From: Monocercomonoides exilis
Lineage: Eukaryota; Preaxostyla; Oxymonadida; Polymastigidae
Reading direction: 5' to 3'
Assembly (NCBI GenBank): GCA_001643675.2
Contig: LSRY02000015.1
Location: 191,001 to 255,000, forward strand
DNA: 64,000 bases
Part shown: positions 55,165 to 64,000 of the stretch, piece by piece
Position numbering within the stretch: the first letter of the stretch is position 1
Layout: every line of letters starts with the position of its first letter
Notes under the pieces: model-generated
Told to the model about the DNA's origin: nothing
What the model saw: only the letters and a program-made list of their open reading frames with translations
Databases searched by the model: none
Translations under genes and position numbers: made by a program

Positions 55165-57257
55165 GTCCAGTTCACAAGGAAACAGAGCAGATGAGGCACA
55201 TTGGAGGGAGAACCGCTTTGTTTCTCTCAGCATGGAAGCGAATCGGAGAAGAGAAATTGATAAGCAATGGAGTGCAGGCCATGTGGAAAAGCAAACAGTC
55301 CAGGAAAGCTCTCAGCAGAGCCCAGTTCAGAGATGGAGCGTGTCTTCTCAACCAACAAAAGATCGAGGAATTCAAGAAAATATTAGAAGAACAGTTACGA
55401 ACAGGAGTTGTTATCCCAATGGAGCAGAGGGAGGTCAAACACAGAAACAATGTATTTCTCATTCAAAAGAAGTCAGGCAGCTGGAGACAGATTCTCGATT
55501 GTTGGAAACAAAACGCAGCAGTGAAGAGAACACATTTCAAGTGCGACGGAGAAAAAACAGGAGAACGACTAATAAGACGGAAAGATTACGCAGTATCCCT
55601 AGACTTGGAACAAGCTTATTATTTAATTCCAGTTTCAAGAGAACTAATTCCCTATCTTGCTTTCAGATTCATGGGAAAAGACTACTCCTTCAAAGGCATG
55701 CCTTTCGGCTTTGTAGATGCACCGCGCCTGTTCACACATATAATGAGGAAGGTGACAGAATAGATAAGAAGAAGATGGGATGTCAGAGTCGTTGCCTATT
55801 TGGACGATCTTCTTTTTCTGCATCAAGATCAAGAAGTCTTGAAGAAAATAATTCAGGAAATCATCTCGTTTCTAGAAAGCCTTGGCCTTCTGATAAACAA
55901 AAAGAAATGCAACCTCATGCCGAGTTCGCAGTTCAGCTTCCTTGGATTCGAATGGAATACAACCAGCTTCGATGTGTGTCTAACGAAGGAAAGAAGAAAG
56001 GCAGTGCGAGAGCTGTGTCACAAGTGGGAGAGAAGTTGCATAAGAGCCAAGACCGTCAGAGTGAAGGATTTCGCATCATACGTGGGAAAGCTCAGTGCAA
56101 CGCGCTTCGTTCTTTCAGACGCATCTTTCCACCTCCAATCCATCTACAAATTGTTGCAGAAAGGAGTTACGACAGGCGGATGGGATGGAATGATGAAGCT
56201 GAATGCGTCAATCCTCCTGCAGATAAGAAAATGGAGATGGATGTTGATGAAGAACCCCAGACGCAGACTAACTCCAGTGTTTATTCCAGAAGCAGTGCTA
56301 ACCACAGATGCATCAGAAAGCTCCTGGGGAGCAACCCTCAGACTAAACAGAATGTCACTAGATTGTCACAGTCGTTTTCCATTCGCGGTGAAAAACCAAT
56401 CATCCAACTTCAGAGAACAAAAAGCTGTGGAACTTGCCCTTACACATTTTGCACCAATCCTAGCAGAGAATCGGATTTCACAGTTGCAACTTCGTTCAGA
56501 CAACTCAGCAGTTGTTTTCAACGTGAACAGAAGGAATGCAGGAAGGAATCTCCGTCAAACACTCAAAAGGATATGGACATTGAAGGAGAAACTGAAGATA
56601 GTCCTGAGAGCAGTTCATCTCCCCGGATTGCAAAACACAAGAGCCGATGCTTTGTCCCGCCTGGAAAGAGCAGGAGACTACGGCATTGCAGACAGCGAGC
56701 TCAAAGAAATCTTGTCAGTTCTTCAAGTTACTCCAACGCTGGACGCCTTTGCAGCTCAACACAACCACAAGGTCGATCGTTGGTGCGGAATTGGAAGCCC
56801 ATTGGGAGAAGACGGTCTAGCATATCCATGGAAGAACGAGTGCGTTCTGGCACACCCCCCAGTTCCCCTGATTCCAATGACGATTCGGAAGGCACAGAAG
56901 GAGAGAGTACCAGTAGTATTACTCCTGCTGAATTGGAAGGGGCAGGACTGGGATGTGCTATTGGAGAAGACGCCTCATCGGACATTCAAATGGAGGAGTC
57001 TGAGAACAGTACTGAGAAAGGGTCCATCAATGGCAAGCACAGGTGCATGTCTTCCTCCAGGCCGGTTAAGAGTCATATTCATCAATCCACCAGAGTTAAA
57101 GGCGAGAGCTGGTGGAGAAGGGCTTTGGAAGAAAGATCTTTCCAAGTTTCATTGGCAGAGGAGTGCATATCGGGAATTGCTCAGTCGACGTGGGATGGAT
57201 ATTTATTCGGCTTCGCACACTTTGGAGAACAGTGGGAAAAGAGTGATATGGGCATAA
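55128..57257 (+). pseudogene. DIRS reverse transcriptase / RNase H with one in-frame TAG (inner element)
   Basis: Multi-domain polymerase. The fingers and palm have NNVFLIQKKSGSWRQILDCW, VSLDLEQAYYLIPVSRELIP and GMPFGFVDAPRLFTHIM. An in-frame TAG lies at 55761-55763, 33 nt before VVAYLDDLLFLHQD (YLDD at 55797-55808). Then come FSFLGFEWNTTSFDVCL and RVKDFASYVGKLSATRF. RNase H is complete: LTTDASESSWGA, NFREQKAVELALTH, RSDNSAVVFNVNRR and HLPGLQNTRADALSRLE. The C-terminal DIRS block reads PTLDAFAAQHNHKVDRWCG and VPVVLLLLNWKGQDWDVLL. It ends with TAA at 57257. Apart from the TAG all catalytic residues are present, so activity would need read-through or a functional helper copy. Confidence 0.85.
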
Positions 57258-58423
57258 TTCCAGAGGATATTCACGAGTGGGCAGCTCGATGTTCCAGTAT
57301 GTTTATTACACTGAGAGACAATGGAATGAAGCTGTCATGTTTGCAGCTCATCCGCTCAGCAGTTTCATTTTTCACAAGCTTGGTTTACAACACAAATTTA
57401 GTGGATATTCCGATAATAAAAATATTGTTTAGAGGGTTTAGAAGAACAGAGAGGACAAGAAAAAAGAAGGTCCAAGAAATTTGGAATCCGAAGACCATTC
57501 TGACATTCTTTTCTAATCTTGGAGAAAATCAAAGCTTGAGTTTCAAACATCTGACAATGAAAGCCATTGTGCTCACCATGTTATTCACTGCGTGCAGGTT
57601 TACAGAGTTGGAAAGAGTAGATATGGAACGATCCAGATTCGAGCAGGAAGGAATATATCTAGACACAAGGCTAAAAACATCACTTAATCGAACAGAGATT
57701 GCTGTTCCTTTTTTAAATGAAAGCCCTTCAATTTGCCCAGCTTCGGCCATTCAAGTTTTGTGGAAAGAGATAAAGAAAAGAAAACCAGATGGAAATTAAT
57801 TGTTTTTGAATACCGAAACTTTTCACCCTCTTACAGTGAAAGGTATTAGACGATTGGCAAATAAGAGGTTGAAGGAAGCAGGAATTCCAGGCCATTTCAC
57901 TCCTTATTCAATAAAGGCTGCAACGCTTTCAACGCTAACGATGTCTGGAATTCCACCAACTCAGATTGCGAAGTTTGTTCGTCTTTCCCCCAGAACAGAC
58001 ACTTTGGTGAAGCATTATGTGAAGGCCAATCTTGCTTCAACCTTGGGGAAAGTGATTGTCTCAACTATGAATGTTCCCAGTGAAGAGTTAGCAAACAATC
58101 CGTGTGCAGAAAATGGTGTCAAGAAGTGCGTCAGACCAGACAGAGACCAGAAGAACAAAAAGGAGAGACGAGAAATGGAATCTGGGATGGTACTGAGGGA
58201 TAAGAAACGCCTGATGAAGCCAGGTTTGAGTGAGGAAGAAGCTAAAGATACTGTTGAATTCCCTTCCAGAGTAGACGAGCCTGATGAGGAGATGGAGGAA
58301 CAGAAGTCACTTGGAGAACAATTCATTATTCGAACAAGATCACAAGCAAAAAAGGAGGAAGAGAGCAACAACGCAAAGAAGACGCACACTGTGGTAGTAA
58401 TGATGGCTTCATCATCCAACTAA
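56828..58423 (+). pseudogene. DIRS tyrosine recombinase with one in-frame TAA (inner element)
   Basis: The frame stays open from 54974, but recognisable recombinase sequence begins only around 57.1 kb. I place the start at the Met of MEERVRSGTPPSS (56828), overlapping RNase H by about 430 nt. The N-terminal SAM-like domain reads ISGIAQSTWDGYLFGFAHFG. The catalytic part has LFTACRFTELERV (Arg), then an in-frame TAA at 57797-57799, then TPYSIKAATLSTLTMSGIPP with Tyr and Lys in place of H-x-x-R, and RLSPRTDTLVKHYVK with the Tyr nucleophile. A charged tail ends at 58423. The homologous position of the stop is Lys in the decayed copy. Confidence 0.8.
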
Positions 58424-58427
58424 TTGA

Positions 58428-58532
58428 TTCTCTCAAAAAGAGAAGGAATTGATGAAACACTTTCTTGATAATTAAGGTGCTTATGCACTTTAATTAAAAA
58501 AGAAAGTGGAGAATCAATTCCTTCTCTTTGCC
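58428..58532. other. Internal complementary region of inner DIRS
   Basis: Contains CTCAAAAAGAGAAGGAATTG then GATGAAACACTTTCTTGATAA, reaching AAGGTGCTTATGCACTTTAA, then AAAAAAGAAAGTGG and AATCAATTCCTTCTCTTT. This joins the complements of both element ends and forms a hairpin. It lies 5 bp after the recombinase stop. Confidence 0.85.
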
Positions 58533-58666
58533 CACCACCGTTTTCACTCCCACCCTTTGAAGTTCTGTTTTCAAAACTGTTGATGTTTTTGTTGTTCCTT
58601 CTCTTTGCGCCTTTTGGTTTTAGAAGCGCAAAGTGGTTTTTATCCAATTCACCAAAACACACAAAT

Positions 58667-58734
58667 GGGCGACTGACCCATAGATTGTGGCGTCTCTCAA
58701 AAAGAGAAGGAATTGATGAAACACTTTCTTTTTT
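58667..58734. repeat. Right inverted terminal repeat of inner DIRS
   Basis: GGCGACTGACCCATAGATTG through GATGAAACACTTTCTTTTTT, the reverse complement of the left repeat core. The outer-element sequence resumes at about 58735. Confidence 0.85.
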
Positions 58735-58880
58735 AAAGAAGACTCTCCTTCATCTTCTTTAATTCGTGCTGGATCTGTCCGGCTATCAAGCTCCGACTGA
58801 ACGCTTGATTGGGAAGCGGAATAACTCCCTGATATTGAAGGAATTGCACTCGGAGGGCCACCAGAAAGCGGAGCTGACAA
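58735..58880 (-). pseudogene. Outer DIRS gag, N-terminal part
   Basis: MSAPLSGGPPSAIPSISGSY and following Ser-rich residues to KEDEGESS parallel the N-terminus of the intact gag. The frame stops at the inner element boundary and resumes at 54146. It lies just downstream of the outer right terminal repeat. Confidence 0.7.
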
Positions 58881-58934
58881 GGTTCGGTCGCGAGTCCGAT
58901 TCCCATGAAAATAGTCGACATTCTTCTTTGTGAT

Positions 58935-59032
58935 CAGCGATCGTGACTAACCCATAACGTGGCGCTCTCATAAATATAAGAGAAGGAAGTGATATAAATG
59001 TTTTCTTTGTAATCAAAACGCTTGTGTTTTGA
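58935..59032. repeat. Right inverted terminal repeat of outer DIRS
   Basis: ACTAACCCATAACGTGGCGC through ATATAAGAGAAGGAAGTGAT and on to AATCAAAACGCTTGTGTTTT. It is the inverse of 49801-49885, with an extra right-end extension matching the internal complementary region. Confidence 0.8.
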
Positions 59033-59529
59033 TTTCAAACATATATCAGAGCGAGAATTAAAAAGTTAGAAAAAAAATCTTTCGGCACTTTCGATATTGT
59101 TTGAAAAGGATAGTATTTTCTATCAATTGAATAAATTGAGAATGCGTATTAATTATTTGGATGTATTTTGTGACAAGCATTGATATTTTCGTTTATGATT
59201 AAATTTTTATTTTAAAAAAGATTTTAATAATATCACAAAATTTTAGTCATTATTCCTGTTTATACAAAAAGATTTGTGAAACGTCTCTTAACTATGAAAA
59301 TACAATTGAGAGAAATATCAGTGGCAATTATTTAACAATTAATCTGAAAAATTTAAACTTGTCATTCATAGATAAATTATAGGCATCATTTTCAGTATGG
59401 TCTTTTTCGCCTTAACAATTCTGTGTATTGAAAGAAATGAATATTGTCGGATTATATTCTGTTTAAAAAGAAAATTCCTTTTTTTTCATTCCAATATTTG
59501 GCACAAATCAAATGGCTTTGTTTAATATT
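59033..59529. other. Intergenic sequence
   Basis: AT-rich and non-coding, between the outer DIRS element and the right inverted arm. Nothing recognised. Confidence 0.35.
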
Positions 59530-62500
59530 CATTTTTTTCTTTTTTTAAAAACAACAAAGCAATGAAAAGATAAATACTACGAATCATTCAGATATTTTGT
59601 TTCATTCAACAAAAGTTATTTTCAAATGAATTGTCTTCTCATGGTCAAAAAAAGAGAATTGCTCATTCCTTCAGCAACTGTCATCTGCATCCCTTTCCTT
59701 CCCTTTGTCGTGGAGAAGGTGTATTTCCAGCTGCATCCTCTGCTTTCATCGAGTCTGTGCAAATTCATTGAATTCGCGAAGAGCGAAGAAAACGTGGAAT
59801 GAAAAGTGGATTTGTGTATTGAGTGTGAGAGAAGCGAAGAAGAATCTTTCTTTTCGAGTTCAACTGACCATCATTCAATTGATAACAAAAGCCAGATGTT
59901 TGCGTTGAAGAAATTGCAATTTTTATGAACTCATCAAAATATGCAATGTTGGAAAGGCTTTCACATTGAAAAACATTCCCCTAAATACATCACAAGGCAG
60001 ACTCTCATTCAATAATAAAAAATCCTTTGAAATGCAAGTGAATGTTGTAAATCACTCATTTTCTTCATCCAAACAACATCAGCCTTTCTGTCAATCGCAA
60101 CTGCTGATTGATTTTCCTGCTTTCTGAAATGCTGCATCTGCAATGTCTCCAGGTTATTTTGGGTTTTCCCTCCATTGTTCTCTCCTCTCTGCAATTACAC
60201 AGCACATCACAGCTTCTTCAACAAAAAAGTTGTGTTTTCTCAAATATCTTCTCTTCCTGTTCTTCAAATTTAATTTCGCTCCTCTTTCATTCATTTCCTT
60301 GATGCTGCCCTTCCACATCAGCAAAAATACTTGTTTGGGCTGAGTCACAAAGAACAGTCATTGATAGCTGCGAATGAACAAACTGGGATAAATATCTATC
60401 TGATAAAATGCGAATGTGCAGAAAGAGGTGCAAACAATTGGAATTGGCAACTTTTTGCTGAAATATTGTTCGCAGAGACAAAGCCTGTCATGTGAGTTTC
60501 TTCAGTCACTCGGAACTCTGCAATGGCTGCTGCCAACTTGCCAGACAATGAAATTGCAATGTATTTCTTCAACTTTGACTGGGAAATTCAACACTGAAAG
60601 TTCAATGAAGAATGCTCACTCCAGCTGAAACACATTTCGCTTGAAAAGTGGATGGTGCTGCCAACTGCTCTGGAAACAAGCCCGATTAAGTTTCAAAGTC
60701 ATTTTCTGAGTTTATCAAAAATTCTGTCAATGATGAGCTGAATCGTCAAAATTGAAACTTCATTGATGATGCCTTGCTAACCCCAGCCAAGTTGTCCCAC
60801 CAAAAAATCATCACATGTCTTCCTCCACAGGCCTGCTTGCAATCTCCCTGAATGAAGTCATTTCTCCAAAAAAAAATTCAATGTTCATCAAATCGTCAAT
60901 GTATCAACTCCAAAAAATATCATGAAAAATATATGCACGCTTCAATCATTCCATTTATGCTCCTTTCATGTGAAACATTCAAATGCACAAATCTCGAAAA
61001 CACTCAAGATGAAAAGAACTCCCATGCAGTCATCACTCAATGCTCTCAAATTTATTCAGATGGGAAATAATCGCAAATGACAGTAACTTTGCAGCAGAAT
61101 TTTGGGGAAAATCATTCAATTTCCATTCTTCAAACAAAATGGGAAAAACAACAAATGCCTGAAAAACAGTCAGAGAGAAATGACTTCAAGCAGGCAATCT
61201 GCAAAACAATGGCAGATAAAGTGCAGAAGGTTTCTCAATATTTATTTTTTAACAAGAAATAAAACTTCTTCTCCACATTGCCCAATTGGTTGTTTTCGTT
61301 CAATCGCTCAATCCAGTATGGCTGATGATCAGGCTTTTATCAAAGAGTGAAAAAATAAGAAAACAAAATGAAACAAAAACCCATTCAAATGCTCTTGGTA
61401 AAATGTGAAAGGTGACCAAATAGTTATTTCTTGGTTTTGTGAGCAAGGATGCGTTGAAACCACAATGGAATTTGTGCATTTATTCTCATTTTCTAAAGCA
61501 AGATTTTTTTGTAGATAACAATAAATCATGTTTGAAAAATTCTTGGTTGAGAACAGAGAAGGGATTTCGACAAGGCCAGACACATGGCGTGGGAAGAATT
61601 GAATATTCAGAAACAAATAGGAATCAAACTCAGAGGTTTCCTTTGAATTAAGAACCGTAAATGCATTTTTTCCACTTTTTCTTTTTGATGCTTTCATTTC
61701 ACTCCACCCAAAAATGAGTAAGGGATTTGACGGGAATTTTCCATTAAACATCCTCAAGAAATGAGCATTTGTTCCTTTCTGGATTTAAAAATCATTCGGT
61801 TATCAAGAAAAGGCATTGTATTTGTTAATGCTTTCATATCTTTTAAATTGTATTTCAAGATTGTTCAGAAACTTGAATTTTTGCATGGCTGTTCATTTTA
61901 ACCAGCGATGCACAGCCATTTAGATGAACAGAAGATGAAATGAAGTGTTCAACAGCCAGCTCGCTTTGACCATTCCAAGCAAAATGATTGCCAAGAGCGG
62001 AGCAGATGTCTGTTTTTTCATCAAAACACAACAGGCCCCATGCCATGCAATCAAGTCCATTGTGAATAACTTCCATGTCTTTGGCTTGCTTTGAGCTCCA
62101 GCTGAAAATGTACCTCACTCACCTCATGAAGCAAGGTCAACAAAAAAATACAAACATCATTTTTGAATGCTTTGAAAGCCAGTTTTCGATTTAATGCCAG
62201 TCGATGGGCTTCGTATGTGCTGTTTCTATTCTCATTGTGAATCGACCTGACTTTTGTGAAGGCAAACTGCCTGTTTGAAAATCAAATGGTATCATCGAGA
62301 TCTGAGGTTTTCCAGAAAAGAATATTCCTGTATTCACATTAGTCACTGAAGTGGAAGAAGAAAATGTAGAAGAAGAAGAAGAAGCATGAAGAACGGAAAG
62401 ATTGAGTGAAGGGTTCAGAGTGGAAGAGGAAAGAGATGGATGCATCATTTTGCACACAGCTTAAAACGAATTGCAACTCTCCTCAACAAAACAAGAAAAG

Positions 62501-63650
62501 ATGGCACAATTTCATATTTGTCAATAAGAATCCCGACTAGCGAAGACCAGAAAAATGAAGGTGTGCTTTGGCTGTGTATTTCTTATTTGTTGTTATTTGT
62601 AAAGAAAACAGAAAATAAATGAAATTTACTGGAGAAAAAGAAATATTTTTTTAATTCATTAATGATTTTTGATTTTGATTTCAACACATTCAATTTTATC
62701 ATTTTTTGTTTTTTGTTATCTTTTGTTTTTTGAAGTGCTTTTGGCATATCAGTTGAGAAGGCCTGCATTCCACATCCTCTTTATGGACACAGAAGACTTT
62801 GCAAAAGAGTCGGTTTGCTGGAGAAAGGAGCTGAGCGTGTCTGAAAAGAAATGTTGTTCGTTCATTTTGACAAATAAATGAGAAAAAGAAGAAGATGATA
62901 ATGATTGTGAGAGAAGAGAAAAAGGAAATATGGTTATTTTTGGATGGCTGGGCTGAAGATGGCAGGAAAGCAATATGCAAAGTCCACAATGTGGAAACAC
63001 AAGGAGCAGATTGGGAATGAGATGCCAGAAAGAGGAAACAAAGAGGAAATATGGAGGAGCAGATGAAATGCTACTGGATCTGATGCTGCTGCCAATGAAA
63101 TTTCAAAAAGGTCTCTTCTGAAAAATGCAGAATGCGTGATTAATGATTGACAAGGAGAGAAAACAAGAGGCAATTTAGCAAAGATGCCTCGGTTGAGTGA
63201 GGAAAAGCAGAAACAAAAAAGAGAAAAAAAAATGTGGGGAGAAGATTGGAACCGAAGGGAAAGAAGAGAGAGAAGAAGAGGAAATTGAGGAATGGAAGAG
63301 ATGAAAAAAGGGATTGTTTGATGGGCCTTCATTCCGCCAAAAAAACAGGAATGTTTCACAAGGATTTCTATCTTTTGTTTTCAGGGAAGAGCAGAGCAGG
63401 GGGTGAAGAAGTGCTCATCATTTGAATGAATTAAGAGATGAATCATTTTGTATTTCATTATTTTTTATTCATTGTCCAGATTTGTGGGACTTTTTTGAAA
63501 ACTTTTTTCCCCTTCAATTTATCCTCTCCTTTGATTCAATGAGGCTTAACGATATGTTAATTCAGTGCTTCAATTAGTATTTGATACTTTTCTCATTTCA
63601 TTTTCTGATATAATATTTGTTTGATATTTATATTTATATTTGAATTTATA
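59530..63650 (-). repeat. Right arm of the ~4.1-kb long inverted repeat
   Basis: Reverse-complement copy of 23870-28000. Small frame differences between the arms (for example WCISYLLLFVKKTENK conserved in both, but neighbouring frames shifted) suggest neither encodes an active protein. A GAA/GAG-like patch near 62350-62390 differs in length between the arms. Homology fades gradually at both edges: near 59530 toward the interior and near 63650 toward the exterior. I found no target-site duplication outside the arms. Confidence 0.85.
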
Positions 63651-64000
63651 TTAATTAAAAATTTTGATTTTTATATAATTTTTTTCTTATGTTTTCATAT
63701 TTAATTAGATACAATGCAGATTAAGTTGGGAAATTTGAATTAATTGAGGTTTTTTAAATAAACCTCTATTAATTTGAATTAATACCCCTCAATTCAAATA
63801 AAAGCACAAAATTTAAAAATCACCATCCTAATTCAAATGTGGCAGAATATTCACTTTTATGAAAAAATCAATAATTTGTTTCAAACTTTAACTGCGATCG
63901 TATAATTATTTTTATGACATTCTCACGTAATCTTAAATATAAAAATATTCAAAAATCGAGGAAAATCTTTGAAAGTTCCATGTGGAACAAAATTCAAATA
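63651..64000. other. AT-rich sequence to window end
   Basis: No gene or repeat recognised. Confidence 0.4.

Larger units (their letters stand above)
54147..58734 (+). mobile_element. Inner DIRS-type retrotransposon, nearly intact (element 1)
   Basis: 4.6-kb element on the plus strand, inserted in the gag of the outer copy. Terminal inverted repeats lie at 54147-54243 and about 58667-58734 (AAGAAAGTGTTTCATCAATT and GAGAGACGCCACAATCTATG with their complements). The internal complementary region at 58428-58532 reproduces the joined ends. The genes gag, RT/RNase H and recombinase overlap in that order. Only two in-frame stops were found (TAG at 55761 and TAA at 57797), so this is the youngest of the three copies. 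No clear target-site duplication is present, as expected for recombinase-mediated insertion. Confidence 0.9.
49801..59032 (-). mobile_element. Outer DIRS-type retrotransposon, interrupted (element 2)
   Basis: Transcription runs on the minus strand. The terminal inverted repeats are at 49801-49885 and about 58935-59032, sharing CACTTCCTTCTCTTATAT and AACGTGGCGCTC or its near match, ending GTTATGGGTTAGT. An internal complementary region at about 50160-50255 joins the complements of both outer ends, which is the DIRS circular-junction signature. Coding order is gag, RT/RNase H, recombinase. Element 1 (54147-58734) sits inside its gag. Without that insertion it would be about 4.6 kb. Confidence 0.88.

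Noticed and set aside
23870-63650. The 40-kb arm-bounded island as a Maverick/Polinton giant transposon
   Set aside because: No protein-primed DNA polymerase, retroviral-type integrase, packaging ATPase or capsid-like gene was found between the arms, and the arms are not at a demonstrable element boundary.
1-64000. Alternative genetic code with TAA/TAG as Gln (as in Streblomastix)
   Set aside because: Two long genes end at normal stops and contain no internal TAA or TAG across about 3800 codons. The in-frame stops seen in DIRS copies do not fall at Gln positions.

Overview
The window looks like nuclear DNA of an intron-bearing, AT-rich protist. The best fit is an oxymonad (Preaxostyla, Monocercomonoides-like). 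This is inferred from short GT-AG introns of about 45-100 nt, a very large beta-helix/transmembrane/pseudokinase surface protein, armadillo-like proteins ending in a 'SDYFVN' tail, and DIRS, Merlin and pogo transposons. Reading frames of 2595 and 1216 codons stay open under the standard code, so a TAA/TAG=Gln code as in Streblomastix is unlikely. No rRNA, tRNA or CRISPR array was recognised. Genus is not proven.

Layout. 0.58-7.36 kb holds conserved housekeeping genes: a pyridoxal kinase with four introns (-), a kelch/coiled-coil protein (-), and a small gene resembling the C-terminal membrane domain of ribophorin II (+). 7.4-15.9 kb is very AT-rich and full of DNA transposon relics: a frameshifted Merlin (IS1016-type) transposase, a pogo-like MITE with another MITE nested in it, and a 2.3-kb pogo-like element with a broken transposase. 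15.88-23.67 kb is one uninterrupted 2595-residue gene (-).

23.87-63.65 kb is a mobile-element and pseudogene island. It is bracketed by two ~4.1-kb inverted arms (23.87-28.0 and 59.53-63.65 kb, about 90% identical where I compared them). Inside are: a decayed gene of unknown function (28.3-29.5); two paralogous armadillo-like genes, one with intact frames and one broken (30.2-31.6 and 33.9-35.0); a decayed DIRS retrotransposon (37.8-41.5); a 6.4-kb unit with short terminal inverted repeats that carries fragments of at least two local gene families plus an 830-bp GAA/GAG tract (42.02-48.45); a 410-bp foldback element touching its end; a MITE; and a DIRS element (49.80-59.03, -) interrupted inside its gag by a second, younger DIRS element in the opposite orientation (54.15-58.73, +).

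How it works together. The left third is an ordinary gene neighbourhood. The right two thirds record successive insertions: inverted arms, gene-fragment capture, DIRS into DIRS, and MITE into MITE. All three DIRS copies encode a tyrosine recombinase whose usual H-x-x-R box reads Y-S-x-K. The best-preserved copy has only two stop codons in its genes.
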